A DNA stretch of 64,000 bases from Clostridium cellulovorans 743B (GCF_000145275.1 NC_014393.1:2542001-2606000); one strand, 5' to 3'. Positions 34,823 through 44,061 are shown, numbered from the stretch's first letter. The notes: a model not told the origin generated them from the letters alone. Numbers and translations are program-made.

Positions 34823-35831
34823 ACTTTCTACTCCCCTCAACTAGTTCATTTAGTTTTTCTAATGCTTTTCCTTGGTCTATAACTTCTTTTGCAAGATTTA
34901 TACCTTCTTCAATTGTTTTAACAGTCTTATTGGCTAAAAAACCTAAAGCTGCATTAAATAAAATTATATCTCTCTTTGGACCATGTTCTTTTCCTTGCAG
35001 AATATCAATGGTAATTTGTTTGTTTTTTATTGGTTCTCCACCTTCGATATCTTTTAAAGTTATTTTATTTAGTCCAACACTTTCAGGCGTTATTGTTTTC
35101 AGTTCAATATTATCTTCTTCAACTATTGCTATATAGGTTTCTCCTGTTAATGTTCCTTCGTCTAGATGATTGTTTCCATTTACCACAATACCTGTTCTTC
35201 CTAAAGATTGCATTGCCCTAGCCATTGGTTCAACTAAATCTTTGCTATATATTCCAAGTAATTGTCTGTCGATTTTATATGGATTAGCTAAAGGTCCAAG
35301 AATATTAAAAATTGTTGGTATCTTTAAAGCTCTTCTTACCTTCATTATTTGAGCTAACTTTGGATGAACATTTGGAGCAAATAAAAATACTATTCCTATT
35401 TCATCCATTAACTGTTCAATTGCTTCTTTTGATAAATTTAAATTTACTCCTAAAGATTCAAGTAAGTCAGCAGAACCACTTTTAGAAGAAATTGATCTAT
35501 TACCGTGTTTAGCCATTTTTACCCCACCAGCAGCTAACACAAAACTATTTGTTGTTGATATATTAAAGGAAAAACTTCTGTCTCCTCCAGTACCACAGTT
35601 ATCAAATAAACCACGCTTATTATCAAGCGGCATTGCATTTTCAATCATACCTTCAGCCATACCAGCGATTTCTTCATAGCTTTCTCCCTTGGTTCTAAGA
35701 GCTAGAAGCAAACCAGCAATCTCTATATCTGAAACTTCCCCATTAAAAATTTCATTTATAGCCTCATAAGCTTCTTTCTTTGTTAAATTCTCCCCATTTG
35801 ACACTTTTAGTAAGTATTCCTTAAATTCCAT
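34815..35831 (-). CDS. trpD: Anthranilate phosphoribosyltransferase
   Basis: 338 residues. The PRPP-binding DNCGTGGDRSFSFNIST (about residue 78), KHGNRSISSKSGSADLLE and the FNILGPLANP block are all present. First structural gene of the operon, 27 bases or so after its T-box terminator. GGGGG precedes the ATG. Confidence 0.97.
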   Translation of the reverse strand: MEFKEYLLKVSNGENLTKKEAYEAINEIFNGEVSDIEIAGLLLALRTKGESYEEIAGMAEGMIENAMPLDNKRGLFDNCGTGGDRSFSFNISTTNSFVLAAGGVKMAKHGNRSISSKSGSADLLESLGVNLNLSKEAIEQLMDEIGIVFLFAPNVHPKLAQIMKVRRALKIPTIFNILGPLANPYKIDRQLLGIYSKDLVEPMARAMQSLGRTGIVVNGNNHLDEGTLTGETYIAIVEEDNIELKTITPESVGLNKITLKDIEGGEPIKNKQITIDILQGKEHGPKRDIILFNAALGFLANKTVKTIEEGINLAKEVIDQGKALEKLNELVEGSRKYA

Positions 35832-35855
35832 TGTTTTGCCCCCTTTTTATTTACA

Positions 35856-36135
35856 AAAATAAAAAGCCCTCTACAAGAAATATCTTGTAGAGGGCGTATT
35901 ATCGCGTTGCCACCTCTATTAACATGCATTACCTAAAAAAGTAGGTAAAACTTGTCATCTCATTTTCAGATACATAATATATATCCTATCCCTATAACGT
36001 GGGAATACGTATTGCATACTATTATTTCAGCTCTCACTCGTAAGTCCATTCACTAGAAAAGATATCATAAGTTCACACCAACCACTTACTCTCTGAAGAC
36101 ACATTTTAAAGCTACTACTCTTACTCATAGTTTTT
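35856..36135 (-). ncRNA. T-box leader of the trp operon (specifier TGG, tryptophan)
   Basis: Minus strand: Stem I with GAA-TGG-A (TGG at 36046-36048), T-box core AGAGGTGGCAACGCG (35903-35917), and a strong terminator. The Trp specifier matches the operon. The whole operon would be induced by uncharged tRNA-Trp rather than by a TRAP-type system. Confidence 0.95.
35861..35895 (-). terminator. trp T-box terminator
   Basis: A perfect 12-bp stem GCCCTCTACAAG with its complement, six-base loop, then TTTTTATTTTTG on the minus strand. Confidence 0.93.
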
Positions 36136-36153
36136 TTTATTAACTTTAAATAT

Positions 36154-36182
36154 ATTCTATTACCATTTGTTTTTGCTGTCAA
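36154..36182 (-). promoter_or_regulatory. Predicted sigma-A promoter of the trp operon
   Basis: Minus strand consensus TTGACA, 17-base spacer, TAGAAT, directly upstream of the T-box. Confidence 0.88.
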
Positions 36183-36230
36183 CAGAATTTTTTCATATTT
36201 TACACTTTTTACGTTTAATTAACCTAAAAG

Positions 36231-36259
36231 TTGAACTTGCATTTTGCAAGTGATATACT
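36231..36259 (+). promoter_or_regulatory. Predicted sigma-A promoter of nadABC
   Basis: TTGAAC, 17-base spacer, TATACT. The spacer contains the inverted repeat CTTGCATTTTGCAAG. Confidence 0.8.
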
Positions 36260-36294
36260 TATACTACTGTATATACAGATGTATAAGTATAAGT
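36236..36294 (+). promoter_or_regulatory. Candidate operator of the NAD operon (two inverted repeats)
   Basis: CTTGCATTTTGCAAG (36236-36250) lies between -35 and -10. ATACTTATAC and GTATAAGTAT (from 36255) bracket an inner CTGTATATACAG palindrome over the -10 and start point. In Firmicutes, de novo NAD genes are often repressed by the niacin-responsive NiaR (YrxA); these repeats are placed correctly for such a repressor, but the consensus was not checked. Confidence 0.5.
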
Positions 36295-36312
36295 GAAAGC
36301 GGTGTAAACATC

Positions 36313-37221
36313 ATGAATGAATTTACAAAAAAGATTCTTAAGCTTAAAGAAGAAAAGAACGCTGTTATATTAGCGCACTACTATCAAAGACCTGAAATAC
36401 AAGAGATTGCAGATTATGTTGGAGATTCCTTCTACTTAAGTAAGATTGCAAAAGAATGTAAAGAAACTACAGTTATTTTCTGTGGCGTACGTTTCATGGC
36501 AGAAAGTGCAAAAATTCTTTCACCTAATAAAACAATCATACTTCCTGCTCTTGATGCTGGTTGTCCTATGGCTGATATGGCTGAAGAAAATGCTGTTAAA
36601 GAGCTTAAGGCTAAACATCCAAAAGCAGCAGTAGTTTGCTATATAAATTCATCTACAGAGGTAAAAGCATTGTGCGATGTAATTGTGACATCTTCAAATG
36701 CTGAAAAGATAATTAGTAATATTCCTAATGAAGAGATTCTTTTCCTTCCAGATAAAAATCTTGGAGAATATTTATCAGAAAAATTTACAGATAAGAAGTT
36801 TATTCTTTGGCCTGGTTTCTGTATAACACATAGAAAAGTAAATAAAACTTTACTAGAGGATTTCAAAAAGACTTTACCAGAAGCTAAAATATTATCACAT
36901 CCAGAATGTGAAAAAGAAATAAGAGATTTATCCGATTTTATTGGAAGTACTGGTGAAATAATAAGCTATGCCAAAAACGATCCTTGTGAAAGTTTTATTA
37001 TTGTAACTGAACAAGGAGTATTCCACAAACTACAAAAGGACAACCCTAATAAGAAGTTTTATTCTCCAGGGGCAACAATGACTTGTATGAATATGAAAAA
37101 AACTACATTAGAAGATGTATATGAAAGCTTACAAAGTTCTAAAAATGAAATTTATCTTGACGAAGAAATAAGATTAAAGGCACTAGCTTCTTTAGAAGCA
37201 ATGCATAAATTAGCAAGGTGA
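36313..37221 (+). CDS. nadA: Quinolinate synthase
   Basis: 302 residues from ATG 36313. The NadA core opens NAVILAHYYQRPEIQEIAD. Three cysteines that can hold the 4Fe-4S cluster appear in IFCGVRFMAES (about 57), PGFCITHRK and ATMTCMNMKKTTLED; also GCPMADMA and SNAEKI. It condenses iminoaspartate with dihydroxyacetone phosphate. It is followed by nadB seven bases on. The ribosome binding site is weak (GGTGT). Confidence 0.96.
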   Translation: MNEFTKKILKLKEEKNAVILAHYYQRPEIQEIADYVGDSFYLSKIAKECKETTVIFCGVRFMAESAKILSPNKTIILPALDAGCPMADMAEENAVKELKAKHPKAAVVCYINSSTEVKALCDVIVTSSNAEKIISNIPNEEILFLPDKNLGEYLSEKFTDKKFILWPGFCITHRKVNKTLLEDFKKTLPEAKILSHPECEKEIRDLSDFIGSTGEIISYAKNDPCESFIIVTEQGVFHKLQKDNPNKKFYSPGATMTCMNMKKTTLEDVYESLQSSKNEIYLDEEIRLKALASLEAMHKLAR

Positions 37222-37228
37222 TGATATT

Positions 37229-38536
37229 ATGAATTATGATGTGTTGATTGTGGGTACTGGAGTAGCGGGTTTATATTCTGCTTTAAACTTAGATAGTAAT
37301 CTTAATATTTTAATGATAACAAAAGGTAAAATTACGGAAGCCAATAGTTATTTAGCTCAAGGTGGGATTTCTACAGTTAGAAGTAAAGATGATATAACTT
37401 GTTTTATAGAGGATACTTTAAAAGCAGGTGGCTATGAAAATGATATTAAAGCACTATCAATACTAGCAAAAGAATCAAGATACAATATAAAGACTCTTCT
37501 TGATATGAAGGTTCCTTTTGATAAAAATAATATGGGACTCTCCTATACTAGGGAAGGTGCTCATTCTACTAATAGAATTGTTCATTGCAAAGATGCAACT
37601 GGAAAAGCAGTGATGGATACTTTAATATCAGAAGTAAAAAAGCGAGATAATATAACTGTGCTTGAAGATACTTATTGTGCTGATCTTATAATAAGAGATA
37701 ATTGTTGTTATGGAGCAGTAGCAATAAAAAACTCTGAAAGTTTCAATATATATGCTAAAGTTATCATTTTAGCTACTGGTGGTATAGGCGGTATCTTCAA
37801 AAACACCACTAACGCCCCTACTGTTACTGGTGACGGAATAGCTATGGCTTTAAAAAATAATATTGAAGTGAAAGATTTAAATTATGTTCAATTCCATCCA
37901 ACTGGTTTTTATCAGAAGGAGACCTCTATAGAAGAAACATCTAGACAAGTTTTCTTAATTTCAGAATCCTTAAGAGGTGAAGGTGGAAAACTATATAATA
38001 GCCAAGGGAAACGCTTTGTTAAAGAATTGTTGCCAAGAGATGTTGTTACGGAAGCTATTCTTCAAGAAACAAAAAAAACAGGCGTACCATTTGTATATCT
38101 AGATATGACAGAACTTGATGGTGAGTATCTAAAATCTAGGTTCCCTACTATTTATGAAGAATGTTTGAAAAATAATATAGATATAACAAAGGATTTAATC
38201 CCTGTAGCTCCAGTGCAACATTATTTTATGGGCGGAATCAAGGTTGATACTAACAGTAAAAGCTCATTAGATAATCTTTACTGTGTTGGTGAGACGAGCT
38301 GTACAGGAATACATGGAAAGAACAGATTAGCGAGTAACTCCCTTTTAGAGGCTTTAGTTTTTTCAAGAAGAGCAGCGCTTAAAATAAATTCTGATATATT
38401 AAATACTCAGTTATTAACCCCAGAAGTTACAGAAACTTTTGATTTTAAAACAGTAGAAAATGCTAATAGAAGTATGTTGATTAACGAATTTAAACACAGG
38501 TTAAGGGGGAATTATAGTGAATCAATTAGTTGTTGA
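37229..38536 (+). CDS. nadB: L-aspartate oxidase
   Basis: 435 residues. The FAD-binding VLIVGTGVAGLYSALNL begins at residue 5; SYLAQGGIS, REGAHSTNRIVH, ILATGGIGGIF, QFHPTGFY, ESLRGEGG and the closing CVGETSCTGIHGKNRLASNSLLE are all NadB signatures. It is about 100 residues shorter than E. coli NadB because the C-terminal helical domain is reduced, as in other clostridia. It feeds iminoaspartate to NadA. Confidence 0.96.
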   Translation: MNYDVLIVGTGVAGLYSALNLDSNLNILMITKGKITEANSYLAQGGISTVRSKDDITCFIEDTLKAGGYENDIKALSILAKESRYNIKTLLDMKVPFDKNNMGLSYTREGAHSTNRIVHCKDATGKAVMDTLISEVKKRDNITVLEDTYCADLIIRDNCCYGAVAIKNSESFNIYAKVIILATGGIGGIFKNTTNAPTVTGDGIAMALKNNIEVKDLNYVQFHPTGFYQKETSIEETSRQVFLISESLRGEGGKLYNSQGKRFVKELLPRDVVTEAILQETKKTGVPFVYLDMTELDGEYLKSRFPTIYEECLKNNIDITKDLIPVAPVQHYFMGGIKVDTNSKSSLDNLYCVGETSCTGIHGKNRLASNSLLEALVFSRRAALKINSDILNTQLLTPEVTETFDFKTVENANRSMLINEFKHRLRGNYSESISC

Positions 38537-39356
38537 TGATATTATATTAAATGCACTTAAAGAAGATATACCAAACACTGATATAAGCTGTGAAGGTATA
38601 ATAAGCAAGGAAAGCTTAGCAGAAGTTGATTTGCTGGCAAAAGAAGAAGGCATATTGGCTGGTTTGGATATTTTTAAAAGAGTATTCATTCTTTTAGGTG
38701 ATGTAGAGGTTGAATTTTATAAAAAAGATGGAGATACAGTTGTCTTTGGTGATAAAATTGGTAAACTTAGAGGAAATACTAGAAATATTCTAATGGGTGA
38801 AAGAACAGCTCTTAATCTCCTACAAAGACTTTGTGGTATTGCTACACTTACAAGTCTTTATGTAGAAGCAGTTTCAGGAACTAAGGCTAAAGTTCTGGAT
38901 ACTAGGAAAACAACCCCTAACCTAAGAGTTTTAGAGAAGTATGCTGTTACTGTTGGTGGTGGATATAACCACAGGTTCAATCTTTCTGATGGTGTTCTTT
39001 TGAAAGATAATCATATAGAAGCAGCTGGCGGAGTTAAAAAATCTGTTGAATTAGCAAAAAAAGCTAGTCCATTTGTTCGCAAAATTGAAGTTGAGGTTGA
39101 ATCCCTTGAAATGGTCAATGAAGCATTAGAAGCTGGTGCTGACATAATTATGCTTGATAATATGGGCCTAGATACTATAAAAAAAGCTGTTTCCTTGATA
39201 GCTGACAAAGCTATTATTGAAGTTTCTGGTAATGTATCACTTGATAATATTGGACTTCTTGCTAAGACTGGTGTTGATTACATCTCCATTGGTAAGCTAA
39301 CCCATTCAGCAAAAATTTTAGATTTATCTATGAAGAATTTAAAAAACATAAGCTAG
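38517..39356 (+). CDS. nadC: Nicotinate-nucleotide pyrophosphorylase (carboxylating)
   Basis: 279 residues starting with GTG 38517, which has AGGGGGA upstream and overlaps the nadB end by 20 bases. Motifs: ERTALNLLQRLCGIAT, VLDTRKTTPNLR, YAVTVGGGYNHRFNLSDGVLLKDNH and IEVSGNVSLDNI. It turns quinolinate and PRPP into nicotinate mononucleotide, closing the nadABC pathway. Confidence 0.97.
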   Translation: MNQLVVDDIILNALKEDIPNTDISCEGIISKESLAEVDLLAKEEGILAGLDIFKRVFILLGDVEVEFYKKDGDTVVFGDKIGKLRGNTRNILMGERTALNLLQRLCGIATLTSLYVEAVSGTKAKVLDTRKTTPNLRVLEKYAVTVGGGYNHRFNLSDGVLLKDNHIEAAGGVKKSVELAKKASPFVRKIEVEVESLEMVNEALEAGADIIMLDNMGLDTIKKAVSLIADKAIIEVSGNVSLDNIGLLAKTGVDYISIGKLTHSAKILDLSMKNLKNIS

Positions 39357-39376
39357 TTATTAGCTTATGTTTTTTC
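39345..39376 (+). terminator. Terminator of nadABC
   Basis: AACATAAGCTA, five-base loop, TAGCTTATGTT, then TTTTTC; it overlaps the nadC stop codon. Confidence 0.85.
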
Positions 39377-39487
39377 TTATCTTACTAGAAATTACAAGAT
39401 ATTAATGATAATATAAACTAAATAGTTATGTGTATATAAATCACATATACTTTTATAGCCTACTGACAATATTTATGAGGTATATTC

Positions 39488-40150
39488 ATGGACAAAAAGA
39501 ATTTAATACAATTTTCTTGGAAGGATTTCGAGAATTATACAAGTGAAGAAATCAGTTATTTTCTTTATTTAGAAGGAAAATCTATTGAATGTATAAGCAA
39601 GCTTCGGGGAATAGCCCTTAATGATATAAAAAATCATATAATACAAGGTAAAATTAAGTATAGATTTTTAGCTAAAGCAAAAAATTCTAAAGAATTGATA
39701 GAGTTTATAGCTAACGCAGGAAAAGATGATAAAAAGTTTTTTTTAGAGAATATCGATTCTATAACAAGAACTGATATAGTAAATTATATTTTAGAAAACT
39801 ATACAGAGTTATATCATAAAGAAAAAGAAACTGCTATATGGATTTTAGGTGAACTTAAAGCAAAGGAAGGTATCGGAATTCTTACAAAAGCAGCTGTCCA
39901 TAAATTTGTTAATGTAAGAAGAATGGCAGTTTCAGCTTTAGGAAAACTGCAAGACCCAAATGGTGAGCCTGCTTTACTGAGAGCTCTTGATGATGAAAAT
40001 TCTCAGGTTGTATCCTATGCTATAAAAGCATTAAGTAAACTTAATAGTGTGAAAGCAAAAGAAAAAGTTTATCAGTTAATTGAAAGAACTAACAATAATG
40101 CAGTGTTAAAAGCTGCTGAAGAATATCTTAAGGAAACTAAGGGGGAATAA
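39488..40150 (+). CDS. HEAT-repeat domain protein
   Basis: 220 residues. The N-terminal third (about 1-75) is a helix-turn-helix-like region (EEISYFLYLEGKSIECISKLRGIALNDIKNHIIQGK). From about 105 there are three HEAT/PBS-lyase-like repeats (KETAIWILGELKAKEGIGILTKA, VNVRRMAVSALGKLQDPNGE and a third copy, each quoted in part). Probably a regulatory or adaptor protein; no defined target. It is three bases upstream of the YigZ gene. Confidence 0.8.
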   Translation: MDKKNLIQFSWKDFENYTSEEISYFLYLEGKSIECISKLRGIALNDIKNHIIQGKIKYRFLAKAKNSKELIEFIANAGKDDKKFFLENIDSITRTDIVNYILENYTELYHKEKETAIWILGELKAKEGIGILTKAAVHKFVNVRRMAVSALGKLQDPNGEPALLRALDDENSQVVSYAIKALSKLNSVKAKEKVYQLIERTNNNAVLKAAEEYLKETKGE

Positions 40151-40153
40151 TTT

Positions 40154-40798
40154 ATGTACTATACAATATTAAATTATGGTGAAGATAGATTTGAAGAAAA
40201 AAGATCTGAGTTCATAGGATATGCGAAAAGAGTTGAGACTGAGGATGAGGCAAAGGCTTTTGTGACGGAAATAAAACTTATGCACAAACAAGCTACTCAT
40301 AATACTTATGCTTATATTATCGGTGAAAATATGGGAATTCAGAGATATAGTGATGATGGTGAACCACAAGGTACTGCAGGGATTCCTATTCTTGAAGTTA
40401 TAAAAAAGAAAGGCGTTACAAATATAGCTGTAGTAGTAACAAGATATTTTGGTGGTGTCTTACTTGGCGCTGGTGGACTTGTAAGAGCATATTCAAAAGG
40501 TGCGGCTATAGCAATTGATGCTGGAAATATTGTAGAAAAAGTAAAAGGTATTCCCCTACATATAATTATAAGCTATGAATTGCTCGGAAAAATTCAGTAT
40601 TTATGTAGTGAAAATAGTTGGCATATAGAAGATACACTTTATACAGATCAAGTTGAACTTATAATCTATGCTGAAACACATCTAGTTCAAGTAATGAAAG
40701 ATAAAGTTACTGAAGCTACTAATGGTAAAGGTATATTCAAAGAAGAAAAGGATCAATACTATTTTAAAAAAGAAGGACGACTTTATATTGAAAGCTAA
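40154..40798 (+). CDS. YigZ/IMPACT family protein
   Basis: 214 residues. The UPF0029 N-terminal domain shows KRSEFIGYA, ATHNTYAYII, RYSDDGEPQGTAG and VVTRYFGGVLLGAGGLVRAYS, followed by a C-terminal DUF1949 domain. The family is linked to translation control in eukaryotes (IMPACT); the bacterial role is undefined. Coupled to the HEAT gene. Confidence 0.92.
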   Translation: MYYTILNYGEDRFEEKRSEFIGYAKRVETEDEAKAFVTEIKLMHKQATHNTYAYIIGENMGIQRYSDDGEPQGTAGIPILEVIKKKGVTNIAVVVTRYFGGVLLGAGGLVRAYSKGAAIAIDAGNIVEKVKGIPLHIIISYELLGKIQYLCSENSWHIEDTLYTDQVELIIYAETHLVQVMKDKVTEATNGKGIFKEEKDQYYFKKEGRLYIES

Positions 40799-40905
40799 AT
40801 CCCCTACTTTCCCTATAAAAAGCCAGTAACATAGTGAGAAAAAGTACATATTATAGTATAAAAGGCTGTAAAAAGTCTTTAAAGATTTATAGGGAGGCTT
40901 TGATT

Positions 40906-41619
40906 ATGGCTAGATTATGCTTTGACTATGGTCATGGTGGAATAGATCCAGGTGCTGTATATAATGGCAGATGTGAAAGTGATGACGCCTTAAGCTTAGG
41001 AACTGAAATTGCTAACAGATTAAGAACTAGCGGAGTTATTGTAGATGAAACAAGAACAAGTGATATTATCCTATCTTTAGCACAAAGAAGTGAATATGAA
41101 AATAGAAATAGTTATGATTATTTTATTTCTTTCCATAGAAACGCATTTAGCCCAGAAGTAGCTTTTGGAGCCGAAACCTATATATATACAAACCCAGGCC
41201 AAGCTGCTACTGAAATGGCTGAAAAAATTCAAAATTCCATGGTCTCTGTTGGTTTTAAAAACCGTGGTGTTAAAACAGCAGATTTTTATGTATTAAGAGA
41301 AACAGTAGCTCCTGCTCTTTTAATTGAAGTGGGTTTTATCGACAATTCCAATGACAATAGAATATTTGATAGCAAAAGAAATGAACTAATCTTAGCAATA
41401 ACAAACGCTATTTTATCACAATTAGGAATAAAAGCTCAATCAAGTGAAGTTACCCTAGAAAACCCAAAAACAATTCAGCCAATAACCATTTCTAAAAATG
41501 ATCAAAAAATATATAGAGTTGTGTCTGGGTCCTATACTAATAGATTAAATGCAGAAAAGCAAGTTCAAAAGCTTAAAGCTTCTGGTTTTGAAGCGGTAAT
41601 TATGGTATATGACAATTAG
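40906..41619 (+). CDS. N-acetylmuramoyl-L-alanine amidase with SPOR domain
   Basis: 237 residues from ATG 40906, chosen for AGGGAGG eight bases upstream. Amidase_3 domain (about 1-170) with zinc ligands in DYGHGGIDPGAV, the Glu in ALLIEVGFIDN and SFHRNAF. A C-terminal SPOR domain (IYRVVSGSYTNRLNAEKQVQ, about 200-237) binds denuded glycan. No signal peptide, as is frequent for mother-cell or phage-like CwlV-type amidases; a role in spore or cell-wall lysis is inferred. Confidence 0.88.
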   Translation: MARLCFDYGHGGIDPGAVYNGRCESDDALSLGTEIANRLRTSGVIVDETRTSDIILSLAQRSEYENRNSYDYFISFHRNAFSPEVAFGAETYIYTNPGQAATEMAEKIQNSMVSVGFKNRGVKTADFYVLRETVAPALLIEVGFIDNSNDNRIFDSKRNELILAITNAILSQLGIKAQSSEVTLENPKTIQPITISKNDQKIYRVVSGSYTNRLNAEKQVQKLKASGFEAVIMVYDN

Positions 41620-41644
41620 ACTAAGTATATTAAAATTATCAGTG

Positions 41645-41685
41645 GTAATTTATCTATTAAATTTATAATAGATATATTGCCATTA
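41645..41685 (+). terminator. Imperfect hairpin after the amidase gene
   Basis: GGTAATTTATCTATTA pairs with TAATAGATATATTGCC (one mismatch, one G-T). No long T-tract, so termination is uncertain. Confidence 0.4.
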
Positions 41686-41736
41686 TTTAAGTTTATATAA
41701 GAATTTCATACTTTAAATTATTTTAAGGAGAATGAT

Positions 41737-42294
41737 ATGGGAAATATAATACTGCTTTCTGGTGAACCTAGAATTGGAAAAACCACAGCATTAAAAAAAA
41801 TTATCCACAGTATCGGAAAAGAAAATTGTATTGGATTTTATACAGAAGAAATTCGAGGCAAGTTTGATAGAAGTGGCTTTCAGTGTGTTAGTTTAGATGG
41901 AACTAGAAAAAAAATAGCTGACGTTAATTTAGATACTAATGTTAGAATGGGCAGGTATGGAATAGATATAGAAGGTTTTGAGAACTTCGCAATACCTATT
42001 TTGAATAATTCTTATACTTCAAACAAAATTACTATTATTGACGAAATAGGTCCTATACAATTTTTATCAACAAAATTTAAACAAGAAATTTCTAACATTT
42101 TAACTAGCTCTACTTGTGTTATAGGTACAATTTTTTATAATAATCATCCCGATATAGATAAAATAAAAAGGATTCCAGGAGTTAAAATTTATTATATGGC
42201 AATTGAAAATAGAACCACTATTTTAGAAACTGTTCTTCAGGAAATACAACAAGTTGTACATAGTTCATCTTTAAGCAAAGAGGCAAGCATCTGA
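41737..42294 (+). CDS. THEP1-family nucleoside triphosphatase
   Basis: 185 residues of the NTPase_1/THEP1 family. The Walker A is LLSGEPRIGKTTALKK at residue 5 onward, then GFYTEEIR, and the Walker B TIIDEIGPIQF at about 107. Members hydrolyse NTPs in vitro; the cellular role is unknown. AAGGAG lies upstream. It ends in a weak hairpin (42278-42307). Confidence 0.85.
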   Translation: MGNIILLSGEPRIGKTTALKKIIHSIGKENCIGFYTEEIRGKFDRSGFQCVSLDGTRKKIADVNLDTNVRMGRYGIDIEGFENFAIPILNNSYTSNKITIIDEIGPIQFLSTKFKQEISNILTSSTCVIGTIFYNNHPDIDKIKRIPGVKIYYMAIENRTTILETVLQEIQQVVHSSSLSKEASI

Positions 42295-42307
42295 TTACTT
42301 GTCTCTT
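42278..42307 (+). terminator. Weak hairpin at the end of the NTPase gene
   Basis: AAGAGGCAAG and CTTGTCTCTT form a ten-pair stem with one mismatch, spanning the stop codon. Confidence 0.4.
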
Positions 42308-43037
42308 CTATAGTTAACATATACTTACGTGTATGGCCATATAACAATACTTTAACATAATACCATCTATTTTTAGTATCCTATTTGAAATTTTTACTTC
42401 AATCATACCATTCTTTTTTAGACTTTGTATAATGAAGTACAATAAAATTTAATGATTTCTTCAAAGGATATATTATCCAGTTTAAGTTCTTATCAAACCA
42501 GTACCCTTCATTGTTCCAGAAATAATCATTGCTATACCAAAAGTTATAATTTGAAATGTTACTTATTTCATTGGAATACTGCTAAATTAAGAGGTATAGT
42601 TTGTGATAACAATTGATTACGTTTATAAAGTTACGCTAAAAGCTTATATTTATCATTAAGAACTACAATCTTCACTTGCACTATAATTTTGATATAGTTT
42701 CAATGATAGAACTTATACAAAAGCTTTGAAGTAATGTTACTAAATAAAAAAATATAAATTTATAAGTATTTTGGTTATTATGCGTAATACGTAGAAGGTT
42801 CAGTTAGCAAACAATAATAGGTGTGATAAAAAATATCTTTATAGCTTTTAACAATATGAAAAATCACTCCAAATCATTGTTTTCAAACAACTTTCAAGAG
42901 TGATTTATGTATATCATTGTATATAGAATTGAATATTTGACATACATCATAATGAAACGAGTTTTTTGTATGTATATCTTAGCCAAGACTAATTTTTTAT
43001 TGATTTTAATTCCTTATAAACCATTTAAAATTCAGTA
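42308..43037. other. 730-base region with no intact gene
   Basis: Contains an orphan open segment on the minus strand (42399-42581, listed separately), and an inverted repeat AAATCACTC / GAGTGATTT near 42859-42905. Otherwise AT-rich spacer with no start site or terminator I can support. Confidence 0.5.
42399..42581 (-). pseudogene. Orphan reading-frame remnant, unknown family
   Basis: An open stretch of 60 sense codons between stops, without any ATG, GTG or TTG start with a ribosome binding site. The translation is rich in aromatic residues (NFWYSNDYFWNNEGYWFDKN, then LNWIIYP) and ends SKKEWYD. The composition looks protein-like rather than random, so a decayed gene end is likely. Confidence 0.35.
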
Positions 43038-43775
43038 TTAGCCTTCAAATTCCTCAGGAAACTCTGCATTGTGGTATACATCTTGAACATCATCATCATC
43101 TTCAAGTCTGTCAACAAGTCTTTGTACAGTTTCAGCAGTAGCTAAATCTACTTCAACATAGTTGTCTGGAATCATAGTTATCTCTGCTGATGCGAATTCG
43201 AAACCAGCAGCTTCTAAAGCTTCTCTTACTGTTGAAAAGTCTTCCATTGCTGTGATAATCTCAAAAGCTTCTTCTTGTGCATCTACGTCTTCAGCACCAG
43301 CTTCTAATGCTGTCATCATTATTTCATCTTCATCCATATCTGCTGTTCTTTCGATGATTATTTGTCCTTTTTTAGCAAACATCCATGCGACACAGCCGGA
43401 AGCTCCTAAATTTCCACCATTTCTATCAAAAGCAACTCTTACATTTGATGCTGATCTGTTTTTATTATCTGTTAAAACATTTACAACAAAAGCAACACCA
43501 TTTGGGCCATAGCCTTCATATACTATTTCTTCGTAGTTAACTCCTTCTAATTCCCCGGCCCCTTTTTTAACAGCTCTTGAGATAGTATCCGCTGGCATAT
43601 TTGCAGCTTTTGCTTTAGCAATAACGTCTCTTAATTTTGCATTAGTATCTGGGTTAGATCCACCTTTAGCAGCAACCATTATTTCCTTACCCAGCTTTGT
43701 AAAAATCTTACCTCTCTTAGCATCCGCTTTACCTTTTTTTGCTTGTATATTATGCCATTTTGAATGTCCTGACAT
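43038..43775 (-). CDS. yebC: YebC/PmpR family protein
   Basis: 245 residues, beginning MSGHSKWHNIQAKKGKADA, the invariant YebC start, followed by GGSNPDTNAKLRDVI, EGYGPNGVAF and a very acidic C-terminus (LVDRLEDDDDVQDVYHNAE). Older work calls these transcription regulators; recent work on YebC-type proteins links them to translation of polyproline stretches. Monocistronic, AAGGAGGG upstream. Confidence 0.96.
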   Translation of the reverse strand: MSGHSKWHNIQAKKGKADAKRGKIFTKLGKEIMVAAKGGSNPDTNAKLRDVIAKAKAANMPADTISRAVKKGAGELEGVNYEEIVYEGYGPNGVAFVVNVLTDNKNRSASNVRVAFDRNGGNLGASGCVAWMFAKKGQIIIERTADMDEDEIMMTALEAGAEDVDAQEEAFEIITAMEDFSTVREALEAAGFEFASAEITMIPDNYVEVDLATAETVQRLVDRLEDDDDVQDVYHNAEFPEEFEG

Positions 43776-44061
43776 ATGTTTACCCTCCTTAGATTATAGA
43801 TCATAATAATGTCTAAAAATACATAGATTTTCTAATCATTAAAATAGTTATGTAATTTTCACTGTTTTATATTATATATAAGTTGCAATAATAACTCTAC
43901 ATTTGATTGATATTCAATAACCTAGAAGATAACTAGTTTTGGTGTAGAAACTTAATTGCAATATATATATTTACATTGGTTATAGTAAAATAAGCTTAAT
44001 ATTGAGTAAAATCAAGCCTTAACTATTATATCATACAGCTATAACCAATTCAATAAACCTA

